Below, piece after piece: positions 36,561 through 48,290 of a stretch of 64,000 nt of DNA. Location: NCBI GenBank assembly GCA_030374805.1, contig JARGSG010000030.1, positions 636,248 through 700,247 of the forward strand, given 5' to 3'. The position numbers were made by a program, and so were the translations under genes. Position 1 is the stretch's first letter; each line of letters starts with the position of its first letter. Source of the stretch: Gracilaria gracilis (taxonomy: Eukaryota > Rhodophyta > Florideophyceae > Gracilariales > Gracilariaceae). Below the pieces are notes generated by a model. The model was given only the letters and a program-made list of their open reading frames with translations, was not told the DNA's origin and made no database searches.

Positions 36561-38750
36561 CTATTGTTTGACGACAGTGTTGACGTACAAAAGGTCTTCT
36601 ATTATATCCGCCTGCAACTTAGACCGGTCGGCTGACAATATACGGTTCACCGTGCTGAAATTGCGCTCGCTCTCAGCCGATGAGACAGGAGTAGAGAGTA
36701 ATCGCAATGCTACAGCAGATAGATCTGGAAATGAGTTTTCAATAGTTAACCAGAACTCGAGAAGACCATGTCCATCCGTATCTTCCCTTAATAAAGAGAG
36801 CATTTGCTTGCTGAACTTGTGACTTAAATACTTCTTCAGTGTATCCGTTTCAACACGCTCGTACTCCTGCACATCAAACATGTCATCCAGACAAAACGAT
36901 GTGGAACCGAGCTCGTTTGGGACAACAGATTTGTTTCGTTCAGGTTCCACAATATTATTTGCAGAATTGGGACACATATCGCTCATAAGTCGGCGTATTA
37001 AAACGCTTCCTCTCTCAATCATGCTGTTCCGTTCAAGTATATCCTTGATGAATCCCAACGGGCGTAAGTAGGGATGTAGAAGGGAACCTGCGGTCCAAAG
37101 GTCATGCACTTCTATTTTTTCCAGTAGTACAACAAGGTCCCTGCAAAACTGCTGCATCAAAAGGTGTGGGGGCTCAAATCGAGGTGCACGAACGACACCG
37201 TCGGCCAGAAGTCTAAGCTGGTTTTTGCACTGAGTTAACGAAGGAAGTATCTTGTGCATAGTGGGGTTGTTCGAGCTCTCAAAGGTAGTTTGAATGTGGC
37301 AAACTGGGACAAAAGCAGCTGCAATAGCCTCTAATGCAGGGTACTGGATATCCCCGTTTCCTTTTGTGGTAGTCAGAAGTGCATCTAAAGCTTGTTTCGC
37401 AGGCTCAGAATCTTTAGAGTTCACAATATACCTCACATCTTTCGCAGACTTCAAAAACCGTTGAAGCACAGCAAAGGTCGTACCAAAACGAGTTTCTACC
37501 TCCTGCATTAAAGCAAAACCTGTCTTCAGCATCGAGTTCCAACTCCCTTGCTTGAAAATGCGGACAATCGTTTTCACAAAACCAATCTCTGTGGCAATAA
37601 CACTCTTTCGTCCCTCGTGCATGGTAACAACCTTCTTCATGGCAGTATTTAGTTGATGAGAAATACAACCCATCCATTTTTCCGTGAATGGCACTCTACG
37701 GCTGGACGAAGAGGCTCCAACGATGCAGGGCATTGTAGCTGCTAGATTTGTGACAAAATTCATGCTCTTCATGAACACAGAAAGCTCCACACCGTACCTG
37801 ACCATCAAGGTTTCATCAAGCGCATTTCGTAGTGCATCCGCTGTTTCTGATCTCTTGTGTTCGATGCATAGAAGTGGTTTTGAAACTAAGCGGTGAGGCC
37901 TTTTCCTTGTCAAAATATGCGGCTCACCCAGCTCAATGTAGTGCACCGTGAGATCATAGAATTTCTTGCCTGTAGTTTCATTCTTCATACCATCACAGGT
38001 GACACCTCCTCCACGAGCCATCACTTGAGAAAGCTCGCTTGTCCTAAATTTTTCGCGTTCCTGGTTCGCAAGACGTTTCACGGCTGCGCGAACTGCTGTA
38101 TCTGACGGCATTATACTTTTGATGTCTACTTCAACGTTAAAAGGCAGAAAACGACCTGCATCCATCAAAACCTTCGCAAACTGCATCATACCTCTTTTCT
38201 CATAACAGAAACTAAGTGGTAGTATTCCCGCTGCCACGGCGTAGGCGGCCGAATTGATCACATTTCTCTTCACCGTTTGGCTTATTTTAGTAAGCTGTTT
38301 GTTGTCCTCGCTTGGCCGTTTAGCCTGGTGCACTTTCATGTGATTCTTCAAAACCGAAGTTTCTAATTCGGGGTCGAACTTCTTCACGGCTGACAGATAT
38401 GGGCAGTTTCTAGAAATCGCAAACGAACAAACAAGCCAGCCGGCATGTTTTTGAGTGTTTTTGTGACAAAGAATATGATAGTTCTTGTAATGCTCCGAAC
38501 GCATTCGTCTTGTTTGTTTCATTTCTTCCCGTGTATGTAGGACAAAGTCTGTTGTTTTACCCTCACAAATGTTGCGCAATACAATTGCCGCCGCCTTTTT
38601 GCATTCAATTGTATGAAGCCTTTTTGTAGGTGGTAAAGAACAGCTTTGATGCTCATGCGATGACGAAATGTTTTTTGTTATTCTTCCTCTTGCCACGGCT
38701 GCATTTGATTGTTGTTTGGATGCTTCTGGGAAGCATTGTGAATTATTCAT
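36561..38750 (-). CDS. hAT-superfamily transposase
   Basis: 729 residues from the ATG at 38750, intact. The C-terminal 80 residues are the hAT dimerisation domain (GLLEFWLTIENSFPDLSAVALRLLSTPVSSAESERNFS). N-terminal residues 100-140 hold C and H residues (CHKNTQKHAGWLVC, LKNHMKVH) that may be a zinc finger of the BED type. The RNase-H-like core contains GGGVTCDGMKNETTGKKFYDLTV, with an Asp in the expected first catalytic position. The terminal repeats were not found, so whether the gene still sits in a complete element is open. A single-copy domesticated gene is also possible. Confidence 0.85.
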   Translation of the reverse strand: MNNSQCFPEASKQQSNAAVARGRITKNISSSHEHQSCSLPPTKRLHTIECKKAAAIVLRNICEGKTTDFVLHTREEMKQTRRMRSEHYKNYHILCHKNTQKHAGWLVCSFAISRNCPYLSAVKKFDPELETSVLKNHMKVHQAKRPSEDNKQLTKISQTVKRNVINSAAYAVAAGILPLSFCYEKRGMMQFAKVLMDAGRFLPFNVEVDIKSIMPSDTAVRAAVKRLANQEREKFRTSELSQVMARGGGVTCDGMKNETTGKKFYDLTVHYIELGEPHILTRKRPHRLVSKPLLCIEHKRSETADALRNALDETLMVRYGVELSVFMKSMNFVTNLAATMPCIVGASSSSRRVPFTEKWMGCISHQLNTAMKKVVTMHEGRKSVIATEIGFVKTIVRIFKQGSWNSMLKTGFALMQEVETRFGTTFAVLQRFLKSAKDVRYIVNSKDSEPAKQALDALLTTTKGNGDIQYPALEAIAAAFVPVCHIQTTFESSNNPTMHKILPSLTQCKNQLRLLADGVVRAPRFEPPHLLMQQFCRDLVVLLEKIEVHDLWTAGSLLHPYLRPLGFIKDILERNSMIERGSVLIRRLMSDMCPNSANNIVEPERNKSVVPNELGSTSFCLDDMFDVQEYERVETDTLKKYLSHKFSKQMLSLLREDTDGHGLLEFWLTIENSFPDLSAVALRLLSTPVSSAESERNFSTVNRILSADRSKLQADIIEDLLYVNTVVKQ

Positions 38751-39407
38751 TGAACGGTATCAAACGGATACGAGTTAAAGTTTGATCGTAGCTCAGATTG
38801 AAAGGTGAGAGAGGAAGCGCATACGGCTGATCAGATGAAACCTCGAAGTGGTTTAAGAACGGATGCAAATGGGCTTGAACAGAGCGTTTGTTTTGAGTCG
38901 AGTGTAAACGTTCAAAACTCAAATTTGAACGGTAACATCTGAGTATGCGCCAGAAACGGATACGGCTTACATCAGCAATGTCTGTAGTATCCTAGACCGT
39001 GAATGTTGTGTAACAGGTTGGAAGTGCCCATGAGGGGAGGCTTTTGGCTTGGATAGAACGCATTTTTCAGTGAACAGTATTTATTCCAAATTGTGGTTTT
39101 CGGATCATCCGGTATCCGTCCCGTTGGAGCCCTACTCCACAGGCATAGACATTAGCAAAGACCAATGAGATTCGCACGTATCTCGTGTAGCTTGTAGCTA
39201 TGCGGACCCTACAGTTGATTGGAAAGCACACTTGTGTGTGTGCCTTTGGCACACGCACAAACGGTTCAATGGACTTTTGAAGTGCATTCTACGGATCGAT
39301 ACAAGCGACTAACGTCTACCTGGAGACGTTGTACCTCTCTTGTTTTTGCTTGCACCTCACCGTTTCGTGCTCTCTCTCTGTGACTAGCCACTTTCGTCTA
39401 CAACGTC
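38751..39407. other. Spacer between hAT gene and piggyBac-like element 2
   Basis: Upstream DNA of the hAT gene and of the accessory gene on the other strand. The expected left end of piggyBac-like element 2 (TTAA plus CCC) was not found here, so this end is probably lost or diverged. Confidence 0.5.
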
Positions 39408-39830
39408 ATGAACATGGATGAAGATATAGCACAAGGTATGAATTACTCTTCACCGCAAGAAGATACAGCGCATGGAGCTGGTAGCGATAATGTACCGTGG
39501 CCGGGACAGGAGACGTTGAAGACTGAACTACATGAGGCCAACCTCGACATTACTGAGGTGACTGCCGACAACGAAGACGTTGCGTGCAGCATCTGCGGAG
39601 GAACCTCCTGCTACTGGATGCAGTTTGGTCCCTCTGTGGTAGGCAAGACAGCAACGGTGTATCCGGCTATTGGGGAGTATGCGGTGAACAATAATGAAGC
39701 TCGCAAACAGGCCTACAAATGGTTTACCTACGAGAGGTGTGGCATACTGGGCAAGGGAAAGCGTGTCCAGATACCTCACTGCGCGCTGGAAGGTATCAGA
39801 AAAATTTGGCCAGACAAAACAGGAGCGTAA
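39408..39830 (+). CDS. piggyBac-associated accessory protein, second copy
   Basis: 140 residues from an ATG, intact. The region from residue 60 onward matches the protein at 32919-33440: GGTSCYWMQFGPSVVGK, NNEARKQAYKWF, ILGKGKRVQIPHCALEGIRKIWPD. The N-terminal half is shorter and different. The 3' end is 32 bases from the convergent end of the transposase fragment, as in element 1. Retention of an open frame in both copies while both transposases are broken suggests selection or recent activity in trans. Function unknown. Confidence 0.7.
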   Translation: MNMDEDIAQGMNYSSPQEDTAHGAGSDNVPWPGQETLKTELHEANLDITEVTADNEDVACSICGGTSCYWMQFGPSVVGKTATVYPAIGEYAVNNNEARKQAYKWFTYERCGILGKGKRVQIPHCALEGIRKIWPDKTGA

Positions 39831-39861
39831 AATGGGGTTCAAGCAGCATTAGGTTACGATT

Positions 39862-40137
39862 TTAACAGTACTTTGGCGGTAGAAAGACTAGCTGTGACTT
39901 TGTTGCGTCTGTTTCGATGTGCTTTAGAAGATATTTTTCTTTTGCCCGTAATATTGCAGTGTAAACAGCTAAACGGGTATCTCGTACGGAATCTGGTTCA
40001 TGGGAGAAATGAAAACAATTGAATTGAAAGCCGCGACCACATTCTGTGCATGAATACATTGTGTATAGCCCTCGATCAAGTGCTGGAAGGAGACTGCATA
40101 GAAGGCAATGTACGCTTTTTCGCCCCCGCGTTTCCAG
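39862..40137 (-). pseudogene. piggyBac-like transposase 2, Cys-rich C-terminal domain
   Basis: Encodes RKSVHCLLCSLLPALDRG and YSCTECGRGFQFNCFHFSHEPDSVRDTR, matching the C-terminus of transposase 1 (CVLCKNL, CSQCKSGFHVNCFSFY). The cysteine and histidine spacing fits a cross-brace zinc domain. It is the 3' part of the gene interrupted by retrotransposon A and has no start of its own. Confidence 0.8.
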
Positions 40138-40144
40138 CAGAATA

Positions 40145-40987
40145 TGTGGAGCAACGCCTTTGGCGGGAAAAGCGCAGGCTCACGAAGACGTTCGGAATCT
40201 TCCCCTCGACAAGGCAGCACAGCGAACGGAGCACTCCGGGAATGACACAGCTAATCCGTGTGTAAATCCGAGGTCAAACCACCACGACAAGCGTCGGAGC
40301 GTTAGGCCGATTAGTAGTCGGTAGAGATCCACGTTTTCACACGGTCACGAGATGAGTCCTCGAAAGAGAGTAGCACGGCAACGACAAGGTGTCGGAAACG
40401 GGCCACTGAGAACAGAGCAAAAAGGCAAACCCAAAAAGGGGAGAAAGCAAACCACCAGAGTGGGGAAAAGAGAGAGAGAATAAAGCAAACCCAGTACAGA
40501 GGCGAGTATACGACAATAGGTCGGAACGAGACACACAAATAGTGGTTATACTCTGAGCGCCACAAGGGTGGGTAACTATACGTGAACAACGCAGTCGTCA
40601 CTCCACTTGGAGGTGAACAATCCGCGAAGGCGTGATAGTTAGAGCCAGAAGCCCTTGCTTGACAAGGGGTAGTTTACTTGGGGGAGCGGTGCTCAACCCT
40701 CTAAGTACTGAGCTCGGCGCACCACTGACAGTGGGTTCGCCGGACAAAATAATCTATAAAATAAGTAAATACAGCAATGCTGGGTGCACTGCCTCTGGCA
40801 TATTCGTGCTACACGTGTGCTATTCACACCCGCTAAGCGGCGCCTCGAGCCCTGCAATCCACGTGCACATGTGTGGAAAATACCTCAGCAAGGCGGCACG
40901 CTAATAGCGGTGCAGCTCATATGTATCTACTAACGCATGATGCGGAAATTAACTAAGTACCTCAAATCACCTCCAAGGAGTGTTGTC
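40145..40987 (-). repeat. 3' LTR of element A
   Basis: Starts TGTGGAGCAACG and ends GGAGTGTTGTC on the plus strand. Two additional bases (TA) lie between the CAGAA duplication and the repeat. Matches 50574-51416 in length and sequence. Confidence 0.92.
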
Positions 40988-41010
40988 CTGCATATCCCCC
41001 TCCTTAAGAG
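40988..41010 (-). promoter_or_regulatory. Polypurine tract of element A
   Basis: Minus strand reads TTAAGGAGGGGGATATGCAG directly before the 3' LTR, the expected plus-strand primer site. Near-copies of its TAAGGAGGGGGAG core recur inside the element at 43351-43366 and 46531-46546. Confidence 0.7.
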
Positions 41011-42255
41011 TGAGCCACGCCGTCGCGATTGCGGGTCGAACTCCCAACCGAGGGCATAAAAGCGCATCCTCGAAGTCTTCGGATTCCATCTCGCCTCGCG
41101 AAGACCAAGTCACTACCACTCCAAAGTGCAAACCTCGCTCCAGCGATGATCAACCCTGTTCACAACAGTCTTCAACTCGCTCTCGTGGTCTGCTCCCTGT
41201 TTCCAGGTCCATGAACCACAGTGTGGGATAACGGATTCGAGTCTGGGACGCTCCACAGAGGTGGTTCTCAAATGTCTTCGAGTATCCCTCGATATGAGGT
41301 CTTGCGACTCCCAGCCAAGTAGACGAACCAGTTCCATCACGCCGATACGCGGTAAATAGCCCTGAAAAGGCGTGCAGCTCGTTTCGAGGTCGAAATCGTC
41401 ACGCTTGAAGCGGTTCCCTCCACTCTGCAGCACAGAATCGGGGTGGGTTACAGTCTTGAATTTTGAAAGTGGGATATCGTTCGAACCAGCACAGCTGTGA
41501 GAAAACCTAATACAGGGTCGAACTCTTAGAAACCAGAGCTTTCATTTGACACCACGATTGTTGGGATTGAACACCATTGAGTGGGAAAGCGCGACCCATT
41601 TCAGTTCACCGAAATGCGGTCTAAAAATAGAATCCCAAACTGAAACGGCGCCATAACTCCGAAGGTCTTCAGAATAATTGACTTCCGTCTTCGCCAAACA
41701 GTTTATCAACGTCCAGAATACATTGGTGCTGGTTCGTTAAGGAAACGGATGGAAAACCACCGAGTTACGGGTATTGCGCAGAAGGCCTCCAGAAAATAGT
41801 GTAGCAGCAAGATACCCGAGATCGAGAATCGAGAACCAATACCAGAAACGACTGGGAATCAATGCCAACGCATTATGCGGATACTGTGAGGACCGCAAGA
41901 GCGTGTAAACACCGAAGTACTTCGCAGTAGGCCGTGACGAGCATGGTTGAACATAGGCGCCTGATCATTTCCGCCAGGGGCGTGTACAAGACAAACGGTA
42001 TTCTTACCGGTAAATCAACGTGATGCACACGGAAACCGCGCACCCTTCTGAAAGGAAAACCCATGCACACGTGGTCATGATGAGAACAGTGAACCAGCGA
42101 GCTGGGAGAGAACCCCTCAGGATAATTAATCCGAAAAAACAATCGTGGGCGACCGAAGACGACACCAGTGGAACTCCGTCTACCAAAATCCAATCTCCAC
42201 TTCATCTTCATCCACTTCCTTCTAAGTCAGCTAGCTTCTTCCCCTTCGGGGCGTG
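41011..42255 (-). other. Untranslated 3' region of element A
   Basis: About 1.25 kb between the chromodomain stop and the polypurine tract. No gene recognised on either strand. Confidence 0.6.
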
Positions 42256-45200
42256 TTATCCCACTTGGGCGTTGACAATTGTCGCCCGGAGACCCGTGAG
42301 AGTACGCCGATGGTACTGCACCACTTTCGATCGTGGGAGATGCTCGATTGGCTCATCCAAGTCAGCCTCGGGTCCGTAGCCGTACCAACGTACGAGATAC
42401 TGTATGTGCCCCAACGGGTGGTATGAGTGTTCCACTATGTGGTCGACTACGAACTCCTGTCGGAAGACTTCCCGGCCTTGCCGTGTGATTACGACATCCT
42501 GCTTCGGAGAGCTCTCCGGTGGCTTCACCGTGTGTGGCGCTGCGTCGGTGTTCCGGTTAGACCGTGTGGTGTCGAACAAGGTTTGTGGCACTGCTCCTTC
42601 GCGGTGTGGTCCCCCACTTGGGTCGATTGCCACATGTCTCGCGGTGTCGGTGTTCCCGATGCCTTGGTTTGGTAGAGTTCCTTCTCCCGCGGGAGTCCCA
42701 AGTGGGCGTACCGCAAGTTTGCGTGGTAGCGACCGTTTCGACGCAGTTGTTTGTGGCGTCGAACGCGCTCGCGTCAACGGTAACCCTGATTGAACCGGCC
42801 TCGCCGTGGTGGCACGTGACGTTGTCAACGGGTGGCCGTCATTGGTCTGCGCCGTGGCGTGTTCCGCCTCCGTATGCACGGGAGGTGTCAGCACGGTTTG
42901 TCGACGTGGTTCGCTCGCTGAGCTGATCTCCCTTACAGGTGTAGTCCGTGTGCTACGGTTGGCACCTCCCTGCTGGGCATTTAGCGACGTGTCCACGGTG
43001 TGGCCCGCCTCAGGCGTGTTGGGCGACTTAGTCTCCGACGACTCTTCTCCGTCTTGGACGTGCGAGCTCAACGGCGCCTTAGGCGGTATTTCCACTCCGA
43101 TCTGCGACGTAGTCACTCCAGGCGCGCTATGAGGCGTAGGCAACGGCTTTGCCGGTAACGACTGAGTCTCCTCGGTCCTGTCCCGCACGGCGGTAGTGTC
43201 TGGTGACGATTCTGCTTCTGCGTTGATGCGCGGCGACCTTGACGAGACGCCGGGCTCCCGAGAGGGCTTTGATTGCGCATTAGCGGTGTCACTCTTCCGT
43301 GCAACACTGTGTTTCTCACGCGACAGCGCGGAAGCATGACGAGTAACGAGTCCCTCCCCCTCCTTAGATGGAGCGACATGGGGAGTGGGTGTCAACGCGC
43401 CAAGGCGGCGAATAATTACGCCAGGCGGCGGGGCTTCAGACAGCGAAGCACCAGGGCGCGTAGAGTCCGATAACATCGGCAAATCCGAGATTCCCCTACT
43501 TGGGTGTGGTATCTCCCTAGGGCGGTCGATCGGGGGTGGGTCCGGTGTGTCCATAGTGTTTGTTTCCGCTTCTGCGGTAGAATGTACATTTGATGGGTCG
43601 TTTCCCGCAGGCGGGGGTGGAAAAACCACGCGATCGCGGGAAATGCGTTCGTGTTGCTGACCCATCTCCACTACGACAGTGTCGTATTCTACAGCAATTG
43701 TCTTGAAGGGACCGTCGGCGACGGGTGAGAGCTTGTGGCGTGTCTCCTTGCCTGGGTTCCAATACTCCTTACGGATGAACACATAGTTCTCCTCTTTAAG
43801 GGCGGGTGGTCTTCGAGGGGCTCGCTGATCGAAATCACGCTTATATGCGGCTTGTGATCGGGCCATTGACCGTTGTGCTGCAGGGACCAGCTTGGTAAGC
43901 CATATATTCCAGGTTTCCCTGTATCTTTTCGTCGAAGGAAATTGATCCAGCGTTGGCTGTTTTTCGAGCGCCACGGGCGGTGGGGTGCGAGACAGAACCA
44001 ATTCAAATGGAGTCAATTCCGTAATACGGTGTACCTGAGTGTTGTATGCGAATGTCAGCGCATCGGTGAACAGGTCCCACGTGGTGGGAAGATCGGCTAC
44101 GAATGAACGGAGTGCTGCTAATAGCGTCCGGTTAAACCGCTCAGCCTGCCCATTACACTGGGGGTGGTAGGTTGTTGTGAAGAGATTCTTGACATCCAGA
44201 ATTCTGCATACATCCCCGAAGAACCGGGAAGCAAACTGTTTCCCGTTGTCGGAGAGTAGATTCACCGGTGGACCGTAGACGAATTCCCAATGGGTGATGA
44301 ATGCTTGCGCAACAGTCAGTGACGTGATTTTGCGTAAGGGTACGGTACGAACGAGCTTCGAGAAACGATCCGTGATCACGAGTAGAAATTTGTTACGCCG
44401 CTTAGTAGCGAGAAAGGGTCCCAAAATATCGATGGCTACGAATTCCAGGGGCGCTTTTGCAAGGAAGAGCTTCAACTTCGTCGCATGGCGGCGAAGTTTG
44501 ACGCGATTCCGAGCATACTCGGGGCAGAACCGCACAGTTGCGTAGCAATCCACAGCCATTGCTGGCCAGGAGAATTTCCTTCGCAATGTAAGGTACAGTT
44601 TCCGTCCTCCGACGTGGCCACTAAGTTTGGCATAATGTGATAAGTGTAACACCAGAGATTGTAGGGCGTGTGGCACCACTATTTGTGGGTTTTCAGTTAC
44701 CGTGCGAACGAGATATCCAATATCATTCACCCGAACGGGGAGTTCAGCTCCTCCATTGAGTTGCGCCCGAATCTTCGTGCCGTAGGGATCGCTGAATTGT
44801 TCCCTAACCATCTCCTCCGTTGTGACGGGTACGAAGTTCCCTGGTAGGCGGTTCGCACTTTCGCTGACAGCGAGTAGGTCGTCCAGTTCCTGGTCAAAAT
44901 CCAGTTCGTCTGGCCATTCCTCTTCGATATCATCCATTTCACCTGCGGAGTAGTCGTCAACTGCGAAGCAGGGTATTTCCTCGTCATCGACGGCTAACGC
45001 TTTCCCTGTGGTGGGTAGGCGAGAAAGGGCGTCCGCTTGTGTATTGTTGGCGCCCTTCTTGTAGGCGGCGTCGAAGTCAAACTCTGCAAGACGCAGTCTC
45101 CAACGCATTAAGCGGCCTGAAGGCTCCGATATGGAGAGTAGCCATCTCAATGATGAGTGATCCGTATAAACGGTGAAATGAGCACCCATGAGGTAGGAGC

Positions 45201-45630
45201 GTAGTGTGCATAACGCCCACACTACTGCAAGACATTTCTTCTCCGAGACGGAGTAATTCTTCTCATGCACGTTCAACGAACGGGACCAGTACCCAATTGG
45301 CTTGCGTTCCCCCTCTGGAGTGGTTTGAAACAAGGCGAAGCCTACCTGGTAGTCACTAGAATCCGTGTCCACGGTATATGAAAGTCCCGGTTTCGGTAGT
45401 GACAATACTGGTGCCGTGGTTACAGCCTCTTTGAGAGAGTTAAAGGCTTCCGTCTGAGTAGACGTGAATGGGTCCAACTTAGGCGGTTGACCCTTCCGCA
45501 GAAGCGCGTTGAGAGGTGCCGCAATGTCCGCAAAGTTGGGAATAAACCGTCTATAGACGTTGACTAATCCTAGAAAGGATCTCAGTTCAGTCTGGGTAGT
45601 TGGTTCCGTGGCCTGTTTCAGCGACTTCAC
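42256..45630 (-). pseudogene. Element A pol: RNase H, integrase and chromodomain
   Basis: An open stretch of 1124 codons that continues the RT frame after a TAG. Order: connection (RSFLGLVNVYRRFIPNFADIA), RNase H with YTVDTDSSDY and FTVYTDHSSLRW, integrase zinc motif (H...H...C...C around LSHYAKLSGHVGG and CYATVRFC), integrase core with Asp in FVAIDILGP, Asp in LLSDNGKQF and Glu in NGQAERFNRTL, then a Ser/Thr/Pro-rich spacer of about 350 residues, and a C-terminal chromodomain (FVVDHIVEHSYHPLGHIQYLV, RWYGYGPEADLDEP). The chromodomain groups the element with chromoviruses, which target chromatin. The very long low-complexity spacer is unusual for the group. Confidence 0.92.
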
Positions 45631-46761
45631 ACGAGCTTCCTAGATCATGACACGTCCTGGACGGATTATGTGACCCAGATACTTGACAGTATCCGTGAAG
45701 AATTCGCATTTCCTCAGCTTGAGTGTCACTCCGGCGTCTCGTAACGTGGCCATTATGTCTCTCACATGTGTGAGGTGATCATCCAGATTATCTGAGAATA
45801 CAATGACGTCGTCAAGGTAGACGAGACAAGTACGCCACTTGAAGCGGGCCAGGAGGATATCAATAGCACGCTGAAAAGTAGCGAGAGCATTGGTTAAACC
45901 AAATGCCATCCGTTTAAAACGGTAGAGGCCAGAATGGTAGACAAACGCTGTCTTGTCCTGATCCTCCTTTCTCACTGGAACCTGCCAGTATCCCCAGTTA
46001 GCATCCAAGGCCGTGAATACGGTAGCATTTCCGAGAGAATCGATGTATTCATCCATACGTGGAATAGGGTACACGTCCTTGACGGTAAGGGCGTTTAGAC
46101 GACGATAGTCGATACAGAAGCGCCAGGAACCATCCGGTTTCGGAGCCAGTACCACTGGTGATGCCCACCGCGAATGTGTCGGTTCTATAACTCCTGCACG
46201 GAGCATCTTGTTTACCTGAAATTACTCTTCTTCTCTGGCCTTGGGCCCTGCCCTGTACGGATGTTGGGCTACTGGCCAAGAGTTCGGAAGGAGATCAATC
46301 CGGTGTTCCGTGGTATTTATCTCTCCGAGAGAACCATCCCACATTGTGGTGAATTCACGAAGCATATCGCGCAGTCGTTTGCGGTGTGTCTCCGGAACAT
46401 GTCCGAGGTCGAGTTGTTCCAATTCCTTCACTGGGTCCAATTGGTCGTAACTCGTCGGAACGCGTGTCTTCTCTGTCTTAATAAGTTGCTGACCAGAGAG
46501 ACTCGGCGACGGAGACGAATAGGATTCAGACTCCTCCCCCTCCTTAGAGTGAACGATTCCGAGCACATCGGCAGCAGTAATCTTCGTCGGTACCAACGCA
46601 GTTGGATGCGGCATGACCGAGCCAATCACTTGGTTTTTCACCAGATACTGGGTTGTTTTGCCTTAGTTGGCTATCAACACGTAAAACGGATTATCCGGTT
46701 CCACCTGGACCACTCCATTAGCAATGGCAAGAGAGTATTTATCATACAACGACGGCAATGG
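45631..46761 (-). pseudogene. Element A reverse transcriptase
   Basis: From PLPSLYDKYSLAIANG through ATEHRIDLLPN-like leader (TTEHRIDLLP), YRAGPKAREEE, WASPVVLAPKPDGSWRFC, YPIPRMDEYIDSLG, FTALDANWGYWQV and the active site VYLDDVIVFS to FFTDTVKYLGHII. All RT landmarks are present in one frame. In-frame stops lie at about 46759 (TAG), 46645 (TAA), 46219 (TAA) and 45637 (TAG); each could come from a Gln or Trp codon by one C-to-T change on one strand. No frameshift is needed over this stretch. Confidence 0.92.
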
Positions 46762-47242
46762 CTAGACGATTCGTAAACCGTGTTGACGGGAATTCACCTG
46801 TACCCAGACTTGAGACTCTGGAGGCACGCGTGTCGGGGAGGCAACACGAAACTTCGTAGATTCCAGAGAACTCGGTGGTGCTTCCTGCGCCGTAGGTAGA
46901 GGTACATGCTTCTTGGAGGCATGCCTCAAAGGACGACGAACAATCGGCACGGACGAACCATCTTCCATTTCAACACGCCTCTGGCGGGGCCTAATGGCAT
47001 CGACAAAGCGGTCGCAAAAGTCACAACCCAAAATGACCGGGGCGGCCAGGGACCGACAAACGACAAAGTCGAGCTTCACCACGCATGAGCCCAAGCGGAT
47101 TACTAACTCGATGTATCCTACCGTTGACAACGGGTTGTTATTCGCTTCAGCGACGTCAGGAATGTCGCCACGGCGAATGTGTGGCCGCAAGGCGGGTGGG
47201 AATGCTGTCTCAACAATGAAGTTCGGACCTGCGCCTGTATCT
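46762..47242 (-). pseudogene. Element A aspartic protease
   Basis: Begins at the active-site motif VLDTGAGPNF, which now lies directly against a solo LTR, and continues with NPLSTVGYIELVIRLG, VKLDFVVCRSLAAPVILG and CDFCDRFVDA, typical of retropepsins. The segment before the motif lies on the other side of the inserted LTR (from 48022 upward, RNYKVYADLGLSPQFMVRY). The insertion destroys the enzyme. Confidence 0.88.
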
Positions 47243-47247
47243 AATAC

Positions 47248-48016
47248 TGTAGTGCAACGCCAGAGGCGAAAAGACACCACGAAGACGTCCGAGATCTTCC
47301 TCCGTAGGAGGGTAGTCAACAGACAGAGCCTCTCTGGCAAGGCACGACGAAGTCGGGTGTAAGCCGAGGCCAAGCCGTCACGACGGGCGTAGAGAGTTGA
47401 GCAAGGATCGGTGTTGGCAACACGTGTGTGGGTGAACGGGCCCTCGAGAGAGACACGAGTCAACCTAAGTGGGGGAAGAGAAAAGGAATCCGCGAGAGCG
47501 GGGGATGGAAAGAAGGAAAATGAGGAAAGGGCAAAAAGGGCTACGGTAAACACCGGGGTTATCCCTGTAAAGGGTCGAACGCGACACAAGCGGAAAACAC
47601 TCCCACGAATGGGTCCTGTTAGGTGACGCAGGAAGGATACACTACCCGTAGGCAACGGAGCCTCTCTCCTGGAAGGAGTGGATGACCGCCGAAGGCGAAG
47701 AAGTATAGAGCCAACCCTGGTTGGGGGAACTTTACTGTGCACGGCGGCGAGGTCGCCGCCGGGCTAAGTAGTGAGCTCGCACCAACACTAATTAAATAAA
47801 CTAACTAAATTAGGCCCACGCCCAGTGGTAATTACCCACGCGCCGTGGCGCCCGTCCCACGTGTACGTGGCCAACCTCCTGGCTCAACCGTGTCCCACGT
47901 GTTCTTCCCACTACAGTGGTTGTTACTATTCATATACTTTCACTTGGAGCAACCGCCCGACAGGTCGGAATATGACTAAGTAGTCAGAAACCTCCATAAG
48001 AAGGCGTTGCCCTACA
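47248..48016 (-). repeat. Solo LTR of a relative of element A
   Basis: 769 bp beginning TGTAG and ending CTACA on the plus strand (TG...CA with 5-bp inverted termini). It aligns along its length with the LTR of element A: GTGCAACGCC, CACGAAGACGTCCGAGATCTTCC, GGGTCGAACGCGACACA, GGCTAAGTAGTGAGCTCG and ACCTCCATAAG all have counterparts in the same order. It is flanked by AATAC (47243-47247) and AACAC (48017-48021), a 5-bp duplication with one change. Removing it restores the protease frame around LTVLDTGAG. Confidence 0.82.
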
Positions 48017-48021
48017 AACAC

Positions 48022-48290
48022 AGTGAGATAACGCACCATAAACTGGGGTGAAAGGCCAAGATCGGCATAGACCTTGTAATTGCGCTTGGCCATCACCATA
48101 ACTCTATCCGGCAACCGGTTATTTCTTACCCGTATCCACGGTCGACGAAGAACACCAAGATGTTCTGAGTTCACGTCTTCGACGGCCTGTTTCCTCGAGA
48201 GGATTCGGACCTGGGAGCAAGGCAGAAACGCCTCGGGCGCCTTTAGCCTCAACTCTGAGGGCGCCTCTCCAAGAGAGGAGACTCCCACAA
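48022..48290 (-). pseudogene. Element A, start of the pol frame before the protease motif
   Basis: In a frame shifted by -1 from gag, this encodes GEAPSELRLKAPEAFLPC, VRNNRLPDRVMVMAKRNYKV and YADLGLSPQFMVRYLTV, corresponding to the segment NVVCLMKYNNYKVN upstream of the protease in element B. In element B gag and protease share one frame, so the shift here is either a mutation or a translational frameshift site; no classic slippery heptamer was seen. Confidence 0.6.

Noticed and set aside
36300-39000. Terminal repeats and 8-bp duplication of the hAT element
   Set aside because: I looked on both sides of the transposase gene and found no convincing inverted pair, so no element boundary is given.
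42404-43660. Plus-strand frames over the spacer of element A pol
   Set aside because: They are opposite-strand shadows of the Ser/Thr/Pro-rich integrase-chromodomain spacer, without independent signals.
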